DNA of 64,000 nt from Archangium violaceum Cb vi76. Lineage in GTDB: Bacteria; Myxococcota; Myxococcia; Myxococcales; Myxococcaceae. Shown here piece by piece: positions 18,901-26,271 of the stretch. The notes under the pieces were generated by a model that had not been told where the DNA came from, did not search any database, and saw only the letters and a list, made by a program, of their open reading frames with translations. How positions within the stretch are numbered: the stretch's first letter is position 1; each line of letters opens with the position of its first letter. Both the position numbers and the translations under genes were made by a program. The stretch is taken from positions 62,001 through 126,000 of the forward strand of contig NZ_JPMI01000142.1 in NCBI RefSeq assembly GCF_000733295.1, in the 5' to 3' direction.

Positions 18901-19105
18901 GGACGACCCGGACAGCACCGTGGGGACGGTCCCCGACATCCTGTCCGTCGTCGGCGGCACCGGGCAGGCGGCCATGCTCTATTCCGCCACCAAGGCGAAG
19001 GGGGCGGGCACAGGACTGGCCAAGGCGATGGTGGGCTGGGATGTCCTGATGGGCCTGCTCTCGGGCAGCACGGGGATTGCCCTCGTCGCGACGGGAAAGG
19101 CCTGA
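15923..19105 (+). CDS. Large protein with jacalin-like lectin domain and long amphipathic/hydrophobic helical region
   Basis: The protein has 1060 aa and no signal peptide. Residues about 26-197 look like a jacalin-type beta-prism: FDDL, repeated short strands, GGPGGIARLTLTLTSNTG, VGPFGTG, and a closing FHGQLGKKGLLVGLGVHAAP. Residues 200-410 are beta-rich with no recognised fold. From about 412 to 575 come Lys/Asp/Gly-punctuated amphipathic helices (repeats like FGKDLGKAAEHAGKEF). Hydrophobic helices follow, notably near 754-785 and 800-825 (LLGLLALLVAVPTTLIHVMV), and the C-terminus is weakly hydrophobic with several cysteines. The layout resembles carbohydrate-targeted or membrane-inserting proteins. 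GGGGAG precedes the ATG. A subtilase gene follows after 10 bases. Function unknown; a protease-activated membrane effector is an inference. Confidence 0.85.
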   Translation: MTTTSTESVPEQASASLEKQDFIPAMVGTTRLFDDLVDAKGKEIVGIRKLTFHAESVLNGLQVDYQLADGGTYQAPLRGKAKGRKSVVQLAPEEALVQLKGWGGPGGIARLTLTLTSNTGQERVVGPFGTGEQSQPGKFPPGFPVPKMPIPTLMPHGKTLGGTSDQGFSYFGMKAAAFHGQLGKKGLLVGLGVHAAPLVTSDDDVLTSSVLVEDFRPDAKAKHEIASFSNYRSIVTLPPGTEQLDLWAEEELQVTIGTREYTLDPVRKTTVKPNAINKVVIDIDAKDVACPALKLKTATMTGPWQWISLHPDSAAHEKIAGWSADTLHANKAKLGIDAKYSKEECAHVQSAVTNLAKASAPAGNERRLDPAKMDHSDWVLDLGGPKVDYKALSPQEASQLNATAKTTTKAQSALNIGKWLKKKTGSVTKVVVSTAKNTVNDIGKTAGNVVKDTEQFGKDLGKAAEHAGKEFLDNAEQVGKDFEKLGKTGARMVKNMGENLARGDFDEFGKDFVRDGSQLAMDVAVTGFDIFVTVHTLQGEALMFVLDHTGKFGKVIGGILRAVGTAIVRLVEFLRDPQNWKAIIKTQKALIETVEKSLDSVAKVDKAKLKKLLGARLDQLEKEGTRAFDAAIKKLGGDPDPSKLSQQVAKGTSSAISTVASTVSDALSKPLEALDWLLSKLLDAIPGLSGVEKLISSMLDELKDVLKAMSKALKVEEEQLASLVGQAISDLVALAKDPVHAPELIACMFLNFLKGLLAAGFDLAKGLVDVVIDAMSVLLKFFARLLTGRIDIPGISDLYKFITGQPLTLLGLLALLVAVPTTLIHVMVFGDAPDFQARLASGSQEKAEKGMAIAAYSCAIVESFLVGYLDYRQVLKPARSQELARTESLKTGDNPDDAVGVLDFVKNADTFPIEVASLALTILNWGCSAPLQWNDKNLEEDATWCWGAVPIVIDIYSMCSSGSRLVRAMETHGPLKDMLLTAVDASLVIKKIADDPDSTVGTVPDILSVVGGTGQAAMLYSATKAKGAGTGLAKAMVGWDVLMGLLSGSTGIALVATGKA

Positions 19106-19115
19106 CGGCGGCGCC

Positions 19116-20258
19116 ATGGGCCCGGTGAAGCTCCACGCTGGAGGCCATCTCGGCAGGGGTGTGGCCATCGGCCACCTCGACACCGGGGTGGATGCGGCGC
19201 ACCCCGCGCTCCAGGGGAGGATCGCCGGGTTCCTCTACGTCAACGAGGAGGGGCTCCCGGAGCCGGAGCGGCCCTGCATCGACTCGGGGAGCCATGGGAC
19301 GCACACGGCGGGCATCATCTCGTCAGTGGCTCCCGAGGCGCGCCTGTACTGCGCCGCCGTCATCGAGGACGGGAAGGTGCCCGTCCGGCTCCTCGCCGGG
19401 CTCGAGTGGATGATGGACAAGCCCATCCGCATCCTCCAGCTCTCGCTGGGCATCCACGCCCACACGCCGCTGCTGGTGGAGGCGCTCGAGACACTCCGGG
19501 AGAAGGGGGTGCTCACCATCGCGGCCATCGGGAACAAGGGCAGCAACCGGTACCAGTCGCCCGGCTGTTATGAGCGGGTGCTCTCGGTGGGGGCCTGTCA
19601 CGCCGACGGCAGCGTCGCCCGGTTCAGCGGGAGCCGCTATGAGCCGGGGAGCGAGCGCTGCCTCAAGCCCGACGTCCTGGCGCCCGGGGTGGACATCCTC
19701 TCCGCGGCGCCCGGGGGCCGGTGGGTCCGGGACTCGGGCACCTCCATGGCCTGCGCCTGGGTGGCCGGCGTGGCGGCCGCGCTGTGGGAGGCGAAGCCCG
19801 ATGCCACCGTGGACGAGGTCGAAGCGGCGATCGTCCGGAGCGCCTCGCCGCTGCCCGAGGCGTGGCGGCACCGCTGCCGGGCGGGGATCGTCGATCCGGA
19901 CGCCGCGCTGGAGCTCCTGCTCGGCGGCGCCCCACCCGCCGGAGAGCAGGCTCGTCCCCCCCTGCCCTCTCCCGAGCCTCGGTTCGTCGATCCCCGGCTG
20001 GTCCGGAAGCTGGGCTTCTACGACGCGGGCGAGGTGCTGGAGGCCATCATCGTGCTCGGTCGGGGAGAGAGGAAGGGCTGCACGCTGGAGGAGGTCATCA
20101 CCCGCTGTGCCAGCGCCACGGGCTCGAGCCCCTCGAAGCTCCGGCTCCTGCACCAGGGCACCCTGGGGGTCATCCAGGGGGAGGCGAGGCTGCTCTCCGC
20201 CCTCATCGAGCACCCCGCCATCACCATCGCCCAGTCCACGGAACTCGATCTGCTCTGA
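19116..20258 (+). CDS. Cytosolic S8 (subtilisin-like) protease with C-terminal pro-domain-like region
   Basis: This 380-aa subtilase has all catalytic residues: Asp22 (HLDTGVD), His60 (SHGTHTAG), oxyanion Asn140 (AIGN) and Ser210 (GTSMACAW). There is neither a signal peptide nor an N-terminal propeptide: the catalytic domain starts almost at residue 1. After about residue 270 comes a Pro-rich linker and then about 90 residues (288-380). Their predicted strand/helix order (LEAIIVLG, TLEEVITRC, KLRLLHQGTLGVIQGEA, ARLLSALIEHP, ITIAQSTEL) resembles the inhibitor I9 propeptide fold, here at the C-terminus. It starts 10 bases after the lectin-domain gene, so the pair is an operon and that protein is the likely substrate. 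An upstream in-frame start would overlap the preceding gene. Confidence 0.88.
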   Translation: MGPVKLHAGGHLGRGVAIGHLDTGVDAAHPALQGRIAGFLYVNEEGLPEPERPCIDSGSHGTHTAGIISSVAPEARLYCAAVIEDGKVPVRLLAGLEWMMDKPIRILQLSLGIHAHTPLLVEALETLREKGVLTIAAIGNKGSNRYQSPGCYERVLSVGACHADGSVARFSGSRYEPGSERCLKPDVLAPGVDILSAAPGGRWVRDSGTSMACAWVAGVAAALWEAKPDATVDEVEAAIVRSASPLPEAWRHRCRAGIVDPDAALELLLGGAPPAGEQARPPLPSPEPRFVDPRLVRKLGFYDAGEVLEAIIVLGRGERKGCTLEEVITRCASATGSSPSKLRLLHQGTLGVIQGEARLLSALIEHPAITIAQSTELDLL

Positions 20259-20269
20259 GCCCGTCCCTG

Positions 20270-20429
20270 GAGACCTCCTCCGCCACCGACGCGGCCACGC
20301 GCACGGGGGTGCGCCGGCTCCTGATGCTCGCCGCGCGCGGACACGTGGCCGTCAGCGCCGCGCGCATGCCGCCGCCCTTCCCGTCCCTGGACGGCGCGCC
20401 GCCCGCGCGGGGCCAGGCCGACGCCTTCC
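20270..20429 (+). repeat. Right copy of 160-bp direct repeat (hrpA relic)
   Basis: A near-exact copy (two substitutions) of hrpA bases 14844-15003, in the same orientation, beginning 12 bases after the subtilase stop. It carries neither an hrpA start nor its 3' end, so it is a dead fragment. High identity despite no coding role implies recent duplication or recombination. The interval 20259-20464 contains nothing else that I can recognise. Confidence 0.9.
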
Positions 20430-20464
20430 CGACGCACGAGCGATGAACTCATCAATGGATACAC

Positions 20465-21262
20465 TCATTTCAGACCGGGCCCCCCCCATGACTCCAGTTG
20501 GTTCCGGATGACCTGCACAGCCCGGGCTGGATAACGCTCCATCCGGTGCGTGAGCTGCTCCTCCGCGAAGGAGAGGAGTTGCCGGGCACAGAGGCCAGGC
20601 TCCAGCAACAACAGGTGATGGAGCGTCCGCCCTTGCTCTGGGAATTCCCGTTCGAAGCGGCGGAACGGATCGAGGTTGTCGAGCCGGGTCTGGCTCTCCG
20701 TGGGCGCCCGATGGGTCAGGATCCGCAGCAGATGACCCAGCGCATGCTGCTTGATGAAGGATGACCCGCTGAGCACCTCACCGCGCGCGGTGCGTCCCGC
20801 GCCGACCAGCAACGCCGACAGGAAGAGCGCGAAGGAGCGCTCCACGTCGACGGAGGAGGCCTCGGCCGCGGACTTCGTCCGCAGGTGCGACAGGTCGGCC
20901 TCGAGGCGCGCGCGGTCGAACAGCACGCGGTAGTCGTTCACCTTCGCCAGGTGCAGCTCGGCTTCGTCGAAGATGGCGAACTCCAGCAGGTGGCCATCGC
21001 CATAGAGCACCTTGAGTCCATGCGCCGTCTCCCGCACCTTCAGCACGATGTGCTCGCTGTCGGGCAACCAGCCCAGGTCCTGGCGAAACGACTCCTGCGC
21101 ACCCGGAACCGTGATCACGAAGAAGTCATGATCCGACCACGCGTCGGGCGTACGCCCGAACTCCGCCATCGAGCCCACTGCGACCAATCCCAGGACGCGC
21201 GCATCGGTCTCCAGCCGGGCTCGCAATCGCTGAGTGAATGAACGGTAGAGTTCCAGGTCCAT
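20465..21262 (-). CDS. Nucleotidyltransferase-domain protein
   Basis: This 265-aa protein has the polymerase-beta-like nucleotidyltransferase signature: GS at residues 30-31 and SDHDFFV, with the metal-binding pair Asp44/Asp46. Further carboxylates follow in HLLEFAIFDEAE. The remaining helical part resembles antibiotic nucleotidyltransferases of the lincosamide/aminoglycoside type and stand-alone NTases, with no clear substrate signal. The start at 21262 is preferred: GAGG lies five bases upstream, and the 26 extra codons from a longer start (21340) have less G/C at third positions than their surroundings. The gene lies downstream of a Crp-type regulator on the same strand and may be transcribed with it. 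Confidence 0.8.
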   Translation of the reverse strand: MDLELYRSFTQRLRARLETDARVLGLVAVGSMAEFGRTPDAWSDHDFFVITVPGAQESFRQDLGWLPDSEHIVLKVRETAHGLKVLYGDGHLLEFAIFDEAELHLAKVNDYRVLFDRARLEADLSHLRTKSAAEASSVDVERSFALFLSALLVGAGRTARGEVLSGSSFIKQHALGHLLRILTHRAPTESQTRLDNLDPFRRFEREFPEQGRTLHHLLLLEPGLCARQLLSFAEEQLTHRMERYPARAVQVIRNQLESWGGPGLK

Positions 21263-21352
21263 GAGGGCCTCGGACGTTACCAGAGCGAGCGCCGGGTCCA
21301 CCCCGCCAAGAGGCTCGCGAGCCATCCGAGCCGCGCTCATCCGCAGCCGGCC

Positions 21353-22054
21353 CTATGCCTGGCTCGCCGCGTCCCGGAGTGTCTCCAGGCTGAGGATCTC
21401 GATCTTCCCGTAGGCCAGGCGGACGGCGCCCCGGGCCTCCAGCTCCTTGAGGATCTGATTGGTCGTCTGCCGCGAGATCGCCAGCATCAGCGCGAGCTGC
21501 TCCTGCGAGACATCGATGACCCGCCGCGGACCCTCGCGCAGGTTCCCATAGCCTTCCGCGATCATCAGGAGGCGCCGCGCCAGACGGGCCGGCGCGGGCA
21601 GCAGCGACAATTCCTCCAGCGCGATGAACATGAGCCTCAGCTTGTGGCTCATGAGCAGGGCGAAGTCGCGCCAATATCGTGGTTCCTGGGCGAGCATCGT
21701 CTTCAGCGCCGCCTGTGGCACCTGGAGCACGCAGGTGGCGCCTTCGGCGATGGCATCGTGGGTGCGCGGCTGGCCGTCCATCAGGGAGATCTCCCCGAAC
21801 CAGTGGGGCGGCTCCATCAGCATCAGCAACGCTTCCTTGCCGCTCTCGCTCACCCCGCTGATGCGGATGGTGCCTTCGACCACGCAATAGAGGCCGCAGG
21901 GCTGGTCTCCGCGTGAGAACAGCCGCTGGCCGGAGCTCAGCCGGCGCACCACGGCCGCGTCGAGCAATCGGGCCCCCAATTCCTCGGGGATATCCTGGAA
22001 CCACCGGCCGCTGAGGATGAGGGGCCGCCAGGCCCGCACGTGCTCGTCTGTCAT
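21353..22054 (-). CDS. Crp/Fnr family transcriptional regulator
   Basis: This 233-aa protein has a cyclic-nucleotide-binding beta-roll at about residues 20-130, with WFGEISLMDGQPRTH in the place of the phosphate-binding cassette (FGE...R), a long dimer helix, and a winged helix-turn-helix near 175-215 (SQEQLALMLAISRQTTNQIL). There are no cysteines arranged for an Fnr iron-sulphur cluster. The retained Glu and Arg of the cassette allow, but do not prove, cyclic nucleotide binding. It is divergent from the Mpo1-like gene (95-bp gap) and may control it and the nucleotidyltransferase gene behind it. Confidence 0.92.
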   Translation of the reverse strand: MTDEHVRAWRPLILSGRWFQDIPEELGARLLDAAVVRRLSSGQRLFSRGDQPCGLYCVVEGTIRISGVSESGKEALLMLMEPPHWFGEISLMDGQPRTHDAIAEGATCVLQVPQAALKTMLAQEPRYWRDFALLMSHKLRLMFIALEELSLLPAPARLARRLLMIAEGYGNLREGPRRVIDVSQEQLALMLAISRQTTNQILKELEARGAVRLAYGKIEILSLETLRDAASQA

Positions 22055-22149
22055 TCTGTGCTCGGGGCAACAACCGTGTCGGCTACCCGACAGACCCGGT
22101 CCGCACCCGGGGCCATCATGGAGGGCTCGAACAACCGAGGAGAGCCTAC

Positions 22150-22677
22150 ATGAAGACGCTGGTGGATCATCTCGCTCAATACGCGGCCTATCACCGCGAC
22201 CGTCGCAACATCGCCACGCACTTCGTCGGCATTCCGATGATCCTGCTGGCCGTCGCCACCCTGTTGTCCCGGCCCGGCTTCGAGGTGCTCGGGATCATGC
22301 TCTCACCGGCCACGGTCGTCAGCCTCGCGTCGGCGCTCTTCTACTGGAGGCTCGACGGACGCTTCGGTCTGGTCATGACCCTGGTGCTGGGTGGAGCGCT
22401 GTGGTTCGGTCAGGTGTTGGCCGCCCAGGCCACGTCCACCTGGCTGAGCGCGGGGTTGGGCCTGTTCGTCGTCGGGTGGATCATCCAGTTCGTCGGGCAC
22501 TACTACGAGGGTCGCAAGCCGGCCTTCGTCGATGACCTCATCGGGCTGATCGTCGGGCCCCTGTTCGTCGTCGCCGAGCTGGGCTTCCTCCTCGGGCTGC
22601 GGGACGAAGTGCGCCGCGAGGTGGAGACACGGGCGGGGCCGACCTGTATCCGCCGCGGGAACGAGGCCCGCGCGTGA
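22150..22677 (+). CDS. Mpo1-like (DUF962) membrane dioxygenase
   Basis: This 175-aa multi-helix membrane protein has both family motifs: ATHFVGIP (residues 23-30), and QFVGHYYEGRKPA in the third quarter. Their histidines bind iron in yeast Mpo1, which alpha-oxidises 2-hydroxy fatty acids in phytosphingosine breakdown. Four hydrophobic segments are visible. Bacterial homologues (YGL010w-like) are uncharacterised; myxobacteria make 2-hydroxy fatty acids and sphingolipids, so a similar lipid substrate is plausible. GAGGAG precedes the ATG at a good distance. Confidence 0.87.
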   Translation: MKTLVDHLAQYAAYHRDRRNIATHFVGIPMILLAVATLLSRPGFEVLGIMLSPATVVSLASALFYWRLDGRFGLVMTLVLGGALWFGQVLAAQATSTWLSAGLGLFVVGWIIQFVGHYYEGRKPAFVDDLIGLIVGPLFVVAELGFLLGLRDEVRREVETRAGPTCIRRGNEARA

Positions 22678-22801
22678 TGTTCCGGCGCTGAGGAAATCCC
22701 GCCGCTCCTCCTGTCCTCGAGTACCGGCGGGCACCTGAACATTCGCTCTCCCATTCTAGCGATTGCACAGGAGCAAGAGGGTGTGTTAACCGCGTCCGTG
22801 C

Positions 22802-22817
22802 GAACGAACGTTCGTTC
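22802..22817. promoter_or_regulatory. Perfect 16-bp palindrome of TetR-operator type
   Basis: GAACGAACGTTCGTTC equals its own reverse complement and has the look of TetR-family operators. It lies in the 377-bp gap 22678-23054, 12 bases before an ATG at 22830 whose frame closes after about 38 codons. A second frame, about 22895-22990, reads like a piece of a real protein (RNQSAPFLREVIERGVAMGR), possibly the remnant of a tetR gene. No intact regulator is present in the window. The palindrome itself is certain; its use and the relic are inferred. Confidence 0.5.
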
Positions 22818-23054
22818 ACCAGGGCCGTCATGAACACCCGTCTCCCGTCACATCCGCCGGTCCACGAGAAGAGCTCCACACGCTGCCGCCCAGGTTCGCC
22901 GCACCGGAGATGGCGCCGCGGAATCAGTCCGCCCCCTTCCTGCGCGAGGTGATCGAGCGCGGCGTGGCGATGGGACGGTTCCCTCCTCCCCATACGGTTG
23001 CACCGCAGCGGCGATCGCCGTGATGGGCGTGCGCACTCTCCACCAACACCGTCC

Positions 23055-24512
23055 ATGAGCGACCACGTCATCCACCGCAAAGTCCTCGCCTTCCTGCTGC
23101 TACTCCCTCTTGGCTTGATGCTCTACCCCGCCCTGCAATGGTTCCGGGTGACGGAGATCGAGCAGGACCTGGTGCGGCTGCCACAGCAGTTGGAGCAGTT
23201 GCGCCACCCGCCCGATGCTGGAGAGAGCGGCAGCAAGGCGGAGATGAAGCGGAGGGTGATGGAGTCTCGCGCCAGCCGGATCGAGGAGGAGCTGCGCTTT
23301 CTCGAGGCGCAGCCGGGCAGTCTGATGCTGCGCCGCGTGCTGTCGATCTCCGCGCTGCTCGGCGCGTTTGGCGCCTTCGTGATGGGCCTGGGCATCGTGC
23401 TGAAGATCCGCGTCGACAGCGACCGCGCGCACCGCTCGTTCGATTACCTGCTGGATCATCTGGGGGCGAGCTTCGACGCGATGTCGCGGATGCTGCTGTG
23501 GCACATCGGTCTGATGCTGACGGCGCTGACCGCCACCGCGCTGTACGAGGTGGCCTGGACGTATACCCACTGGGCCACCCACGGTTACGTGGCGCTGGTG
23601 TTCACCTCGCCGTGGTGGGGCGCCATCTGGTGCACCGCCTGGTTGTTCTTCCGCGCCCGCCGCGAGCTGGCTCCACTGGAGGACTCGAGCGTGGACGTGC
23701 TCGGCCGCGTGCAGACGCGCGACGACGCGCCGGGGCTGTGGAAGTGGATCGACGGCATCGCCAGAAAGCTCGACGTGCCGCGGCCGGACCACATCGTGGT
23801 CGGCCTGGTCCAGGGCTTCTTCGTCACCAGCACGCCGGTGCGGGTCGAGCCGCAACAACACCTGCTGAGTGGCCGCACGCTGTACATCCCACTGACCTTC
23901 GCCAGTGTGCTGAGCCAGGCCGAGACGGCCGCGATCATCGGCCACGAGCTCGGGCATTTCTCACACAACGACACCGACCATGGCGCCCGGCTGTCGCCGC
24001 TGTACCAGCGCATGCGGCAGAAGATCGCCGTGCTGATACAGCAGGACGAGGACAAGCCGAGCTGGTTCAACCGTCCGGCCATCTGGGCCTCGGTGTATTA
24101 CCTCGACCAGTTCGACCGCGCCTATCATCACTGGAGCCGCCAGCAGGAGCTGGCTGCCGACCAAGTGGGTGCCCGTGTCGGTGGCCCCGCCGTATGTGCC
24201 TCGGCGCTGATCCGGGTGACCGCGGTGTCCGATGTGATCGAGCAGCTGTTGGCCGATCCGCGGCTGCGGGGGAGCAACCTGCTCGAGGTCCTGCAGGAAC
24301 GGCTGCGGCGGACCGAGCTGACGCTGACCCGGGAGACGCTGGAACACACCATCGCCCACCCGATCGATACCCATCCTCCGACCCGTACGCGGCTCGAGGC
24401 CCTCGCCGTATCACTCGACCAGGCGCTGCTGCGACACGCCACTCGCAAGCTCGGTGAGGCGGAGACCTCATGGTTCTCGCGAATGCTGGCCAGCCGCCCC
24501 CACGCCGCCTGA
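23055..24512 (+). CDS. M48 family membrane metalloprotease
   Basis: This 485-aa protein has an N-terminal membrane helix, a short coiled coil, further helices around residues 90-120 and 150-200, and a peptidase domain. HELGHF (about 296-301) supplies two zinc ligands and RQQELAADQVGA (about 363-374) the third, a glutamate. This is the M48 (HtpX/Ste24-like) arrangement; such enzymes degrade or trim membrane proteins. The next gene, after 31 bases, encodes a small membrane protein and is probably a partner. The ATG at 23055 follows CACCAACACCGTCC without a clear Shine-Dalgarno. Confidence 0.9.
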   Translation: MSDHVIHRKVLAFLLLLPLGLMLYPALQWFRVTEIEQDLVRLPQQLEQLRHPPDAGESGSKAEMKRRVMESRASRIEEELRFLEAQPGSLMLRRVLSISALLGAFGAFVMGLGIVLKIRVDSDRAHRSFDYLLDHLGASFDAMSRMLLWHIGLMLTALTATALYEVAWTYTHWATHGYVALVFTSPWWGAIWCTAWLFFRARRELAPLEDSSVDVLGRVQTRDDAPGLWKWIDGIARKLDVPRPDHIVVGLVQGFFVTSTPVRVEPQQHLLSGRTLYIPLTFASVLSQAETAAIIGHELGHFSHNDTDHGARLSPLYQRMRQKIAVLIQQDEDKPSWFNRPAIWASVYYLDQFDRAYHHWSRQQELAADQVGARVGGPAVCASALIRVTAVSDVIEQLLADPRLRGSNLLEVLQERLRRTELTLTRETLEHTIAHPIDTHPPTRTRLEALAVSLDQALLRHATRKLGEAETSWFSRMLASRPHAA

Positions 24513-24543
24513 AACCCCGCCGTTCTTCCCAAGGAAGCTGTCC

Positions 24544-25212
24544 ATGTCCCAATCCCGCTCCATCGACGCCACGCTGAACCTGGCGCAGTCGCTCAGCGAA
24601 GACTTCGCCCACCGCAGCAAGGCCGATCAGGCCGAGGCCATCCGCGAACTCAAGCAGATCATCGCCAGCGCGCCCGAGCGCAGCGAGTTCAGCGATACCA
24701 AGAAGTTCGTCTACACCATGCCGTTGTCCGGCGCGGTGCTGCTGGTGCTGGCGATCTACATCATGAGAACGCAGACGTCGCCGAGTTGGGGAGTGATCGC
24801 CGGCATGCTGGGGCTGGTGCTGTTCTCCCTGGTGCTCGCCTATCAGCACCGCAATGATGGTGCGACGCCACACATGGTGCTGACCCGCACCGAGTTGCAG
24901 GTGAGCAATCTGTCCGCGCCACTGCCGCTGGTCGAGGTCACCGGCCTGGAGATCGTCGAGCCGTCGCAGACCTGGATCAACTTCCACGTCGGAGAGAATA
25001 CCCGCCTGCCCACCGCGAAGAAGGTTCGCGGCCTGCTGATGTCACAGGCGGTGGTGTTCCCCAAGAGCAAGCCTCGCCGCATCGCGGTGAGCATGGTCGG
25101 CATCAAGGTCAACGGTAAGAAGCTCGACTGGGATGAGACCATGGAGCTGCTCGAGCGCCATCTGCAGGCAGCCCACGCGACCGCTGAACTTCAAGCGCTC
25201 CGGGCCCGGTGA
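24544..25212 (+). CDS. Two-helix membrane protein paired with the M48 protease
   Basis: This 222-aa protein has a soluble helical N-terminus (about 60 residues), two adjacent membrane helices (VLLVLAIYIM and VIAGMLGLVLFSLVLAY), and a beta-rich cytosolic tail with a C-terminal helix. The tail has PH-like alternation, but I do not assign a family. AAGGAAG lies eight bases before the ATG. Its position directly after the protease suggests an adaptor or substrate-presenting partner. Confidence 0.75.
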   Translation: MSQSRSIDATLNLAQSLSEDFAHRSKADQAEAIRELKQIIASAPERSEFSDTKKFVYTMPLSGAVLLVLAIYIMRTQTSPSWGVIAGMLGLVLFSLVLAYQHRNDGATPHMVLTRTELQVSNLSAPLPLVEVTGLEIVEPSQTWINFHVGENTRLPTAKKVRGLLMSQAVVFPKSKPRRIAVSMVGIKVNGKKLDWDETMELLERHLQAAHATAELQALRAR

Positions 25213-25363
25213 GGCCTGTCTTTTCAGGCACTTGGCTCGCCTGGCCCCCCTGAATGACGCCCAGCTGAGCCCCAGAATCACGGACCAGGAAACTTTCTAC
25301 GGGATTCTCGGAGAATAAGGGTGTCGCAGTACTCGCACTCGAATTCCGCCGAGGTCTCCCCCC

Positions 25364-26239
25364 ATGTCCGGCCTGAACGTCAACCGCTCCCAGACCACGC
25401 CGCGCACGCAGCCCGCGCAGACGCCCGTCGCCACGCAGCCGCAGAGCCGCGTCACCACCTCCGGCGAGGTCAACGCCACGAGCGCCAACGGCCACGTCGG
25501 CTATGACACGGGCTCGGCGTTCGAGGCGAGCACCCAGGGGACGCTGCCCGGCGGCATTCAGGGCGAGGCGCACGTCAACGGCCCGAGCTTCAGGGTGGAC
25601 GGCAACGCCGAGGCCAAGGTGGGCCCGGGCGGCATCGACGTGAACCTGTCCGTGGACGTGAGCGCCACGGCGGTGGAGGCGGGCGCCAGCGCCACCAAGA
25701 CGTTCACGGTGGATGTGGCGGGCGAGCAGATCGAAATCACCGTGGACCTGAGCGCCGAGGGCGTGGTGGGTGCCGACGGCAAGCTGAACCTGGACATCCA
25801 CATCGGCACCGACGGCAACGTGTCCATCCAGGCGGGAGCCGAGGGCTTCGCCGGAGCCCGGGGCGCGCTGACGGGTGGCGTGACGGTGTCTCACGAGGGC
25901 CGCGAGCTGGCCTCGGGCAGCGTGGAGCTGAGCGGTACGGCGGGCGTGAGCGGGGATGCGCACGCCAACATCGAGCTGACGGGCGAGGGCCTCACCTTCG
26001 ACGTGGGCGCGGAGGCCGCGGTGGGCGCCGGCTTCGGCGTGGACGTCAACGGCAGCATCAACGGCGGCAACACGGCGCGCTTCCTGGGTGAGGTGCTGGG
26101 CGGCCTGGCCGAGGAGGGCGTGGAGTGGGCCGGCGACAAGCTGGAGGACGTCGCCGACTGGGCGGGTGACCGGTTCGAGGACGTGAAGGACTTCATCGAC
26201 GACCTCATCCCGGACATCGACCTCACGCCGTGGAATTGA
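25364..26239 (+). CDS. Acidic glycine-rich protein with tandem WAGD/EDV C-terminal repeat
   Basis: The 291-aa protein lacks a signal peptide or membrane segment. After a Thr/Gln/Pro-rich 35-residue leader, most of the chain alternates short Val/Ala strands with Gly, Asn and Asp, suggesting a repetitive beta-solenoid or barrel-like fold. The last 50 residues switch to acidic amphipathic helices with a clear internal repeat: EWAGDKLEDV followed by DWAGDRFEDV, then DFIDDLIPDID. No enzyme motif is visible. It sits alone between the M48 pair and a TPR gene. Family not recognised; a surface, matrix or secreted toxin-like role cannot be separated from the sequence. Confidence 0.75.
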   Translation: MSGLNVNRSQTTPRTQPAQTPVATQPQSRVTTSGEVNATSANGHVGYDTGSAFEASTQGTLPGGIQGEAHVNGPSFRVDGNAEAKVGPGGIDVNLSVDVSATAVEAGASATKTFTVDVAGEQIEITVDLSAEGVVGADGKLNLDIHIGTDGNVSIQAGAEGFAGARGALTGGVTVSHEGRELASGSVELSGTAGVSGDAHANIELTGEGLTFDVGAEAAVGAGFGVDVNGSINGGNTARFLGEVLGGLAEEGVEWAGDKLEDVADWAGDRFEDVKDFIDDLIPDIDLTPWN

Positions 26240-26271
26240 TTCGGCCGGGCGCTTGGTAGCATCCTCCTCGC

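Noticed and set aside
15968..19183. Open frame of over 1000 codons opposite the lectin-domain protein
   Set aside because: Low-complexity translation with no domain; the plus-strand frame has domains, a ribosome site and an operon partner.
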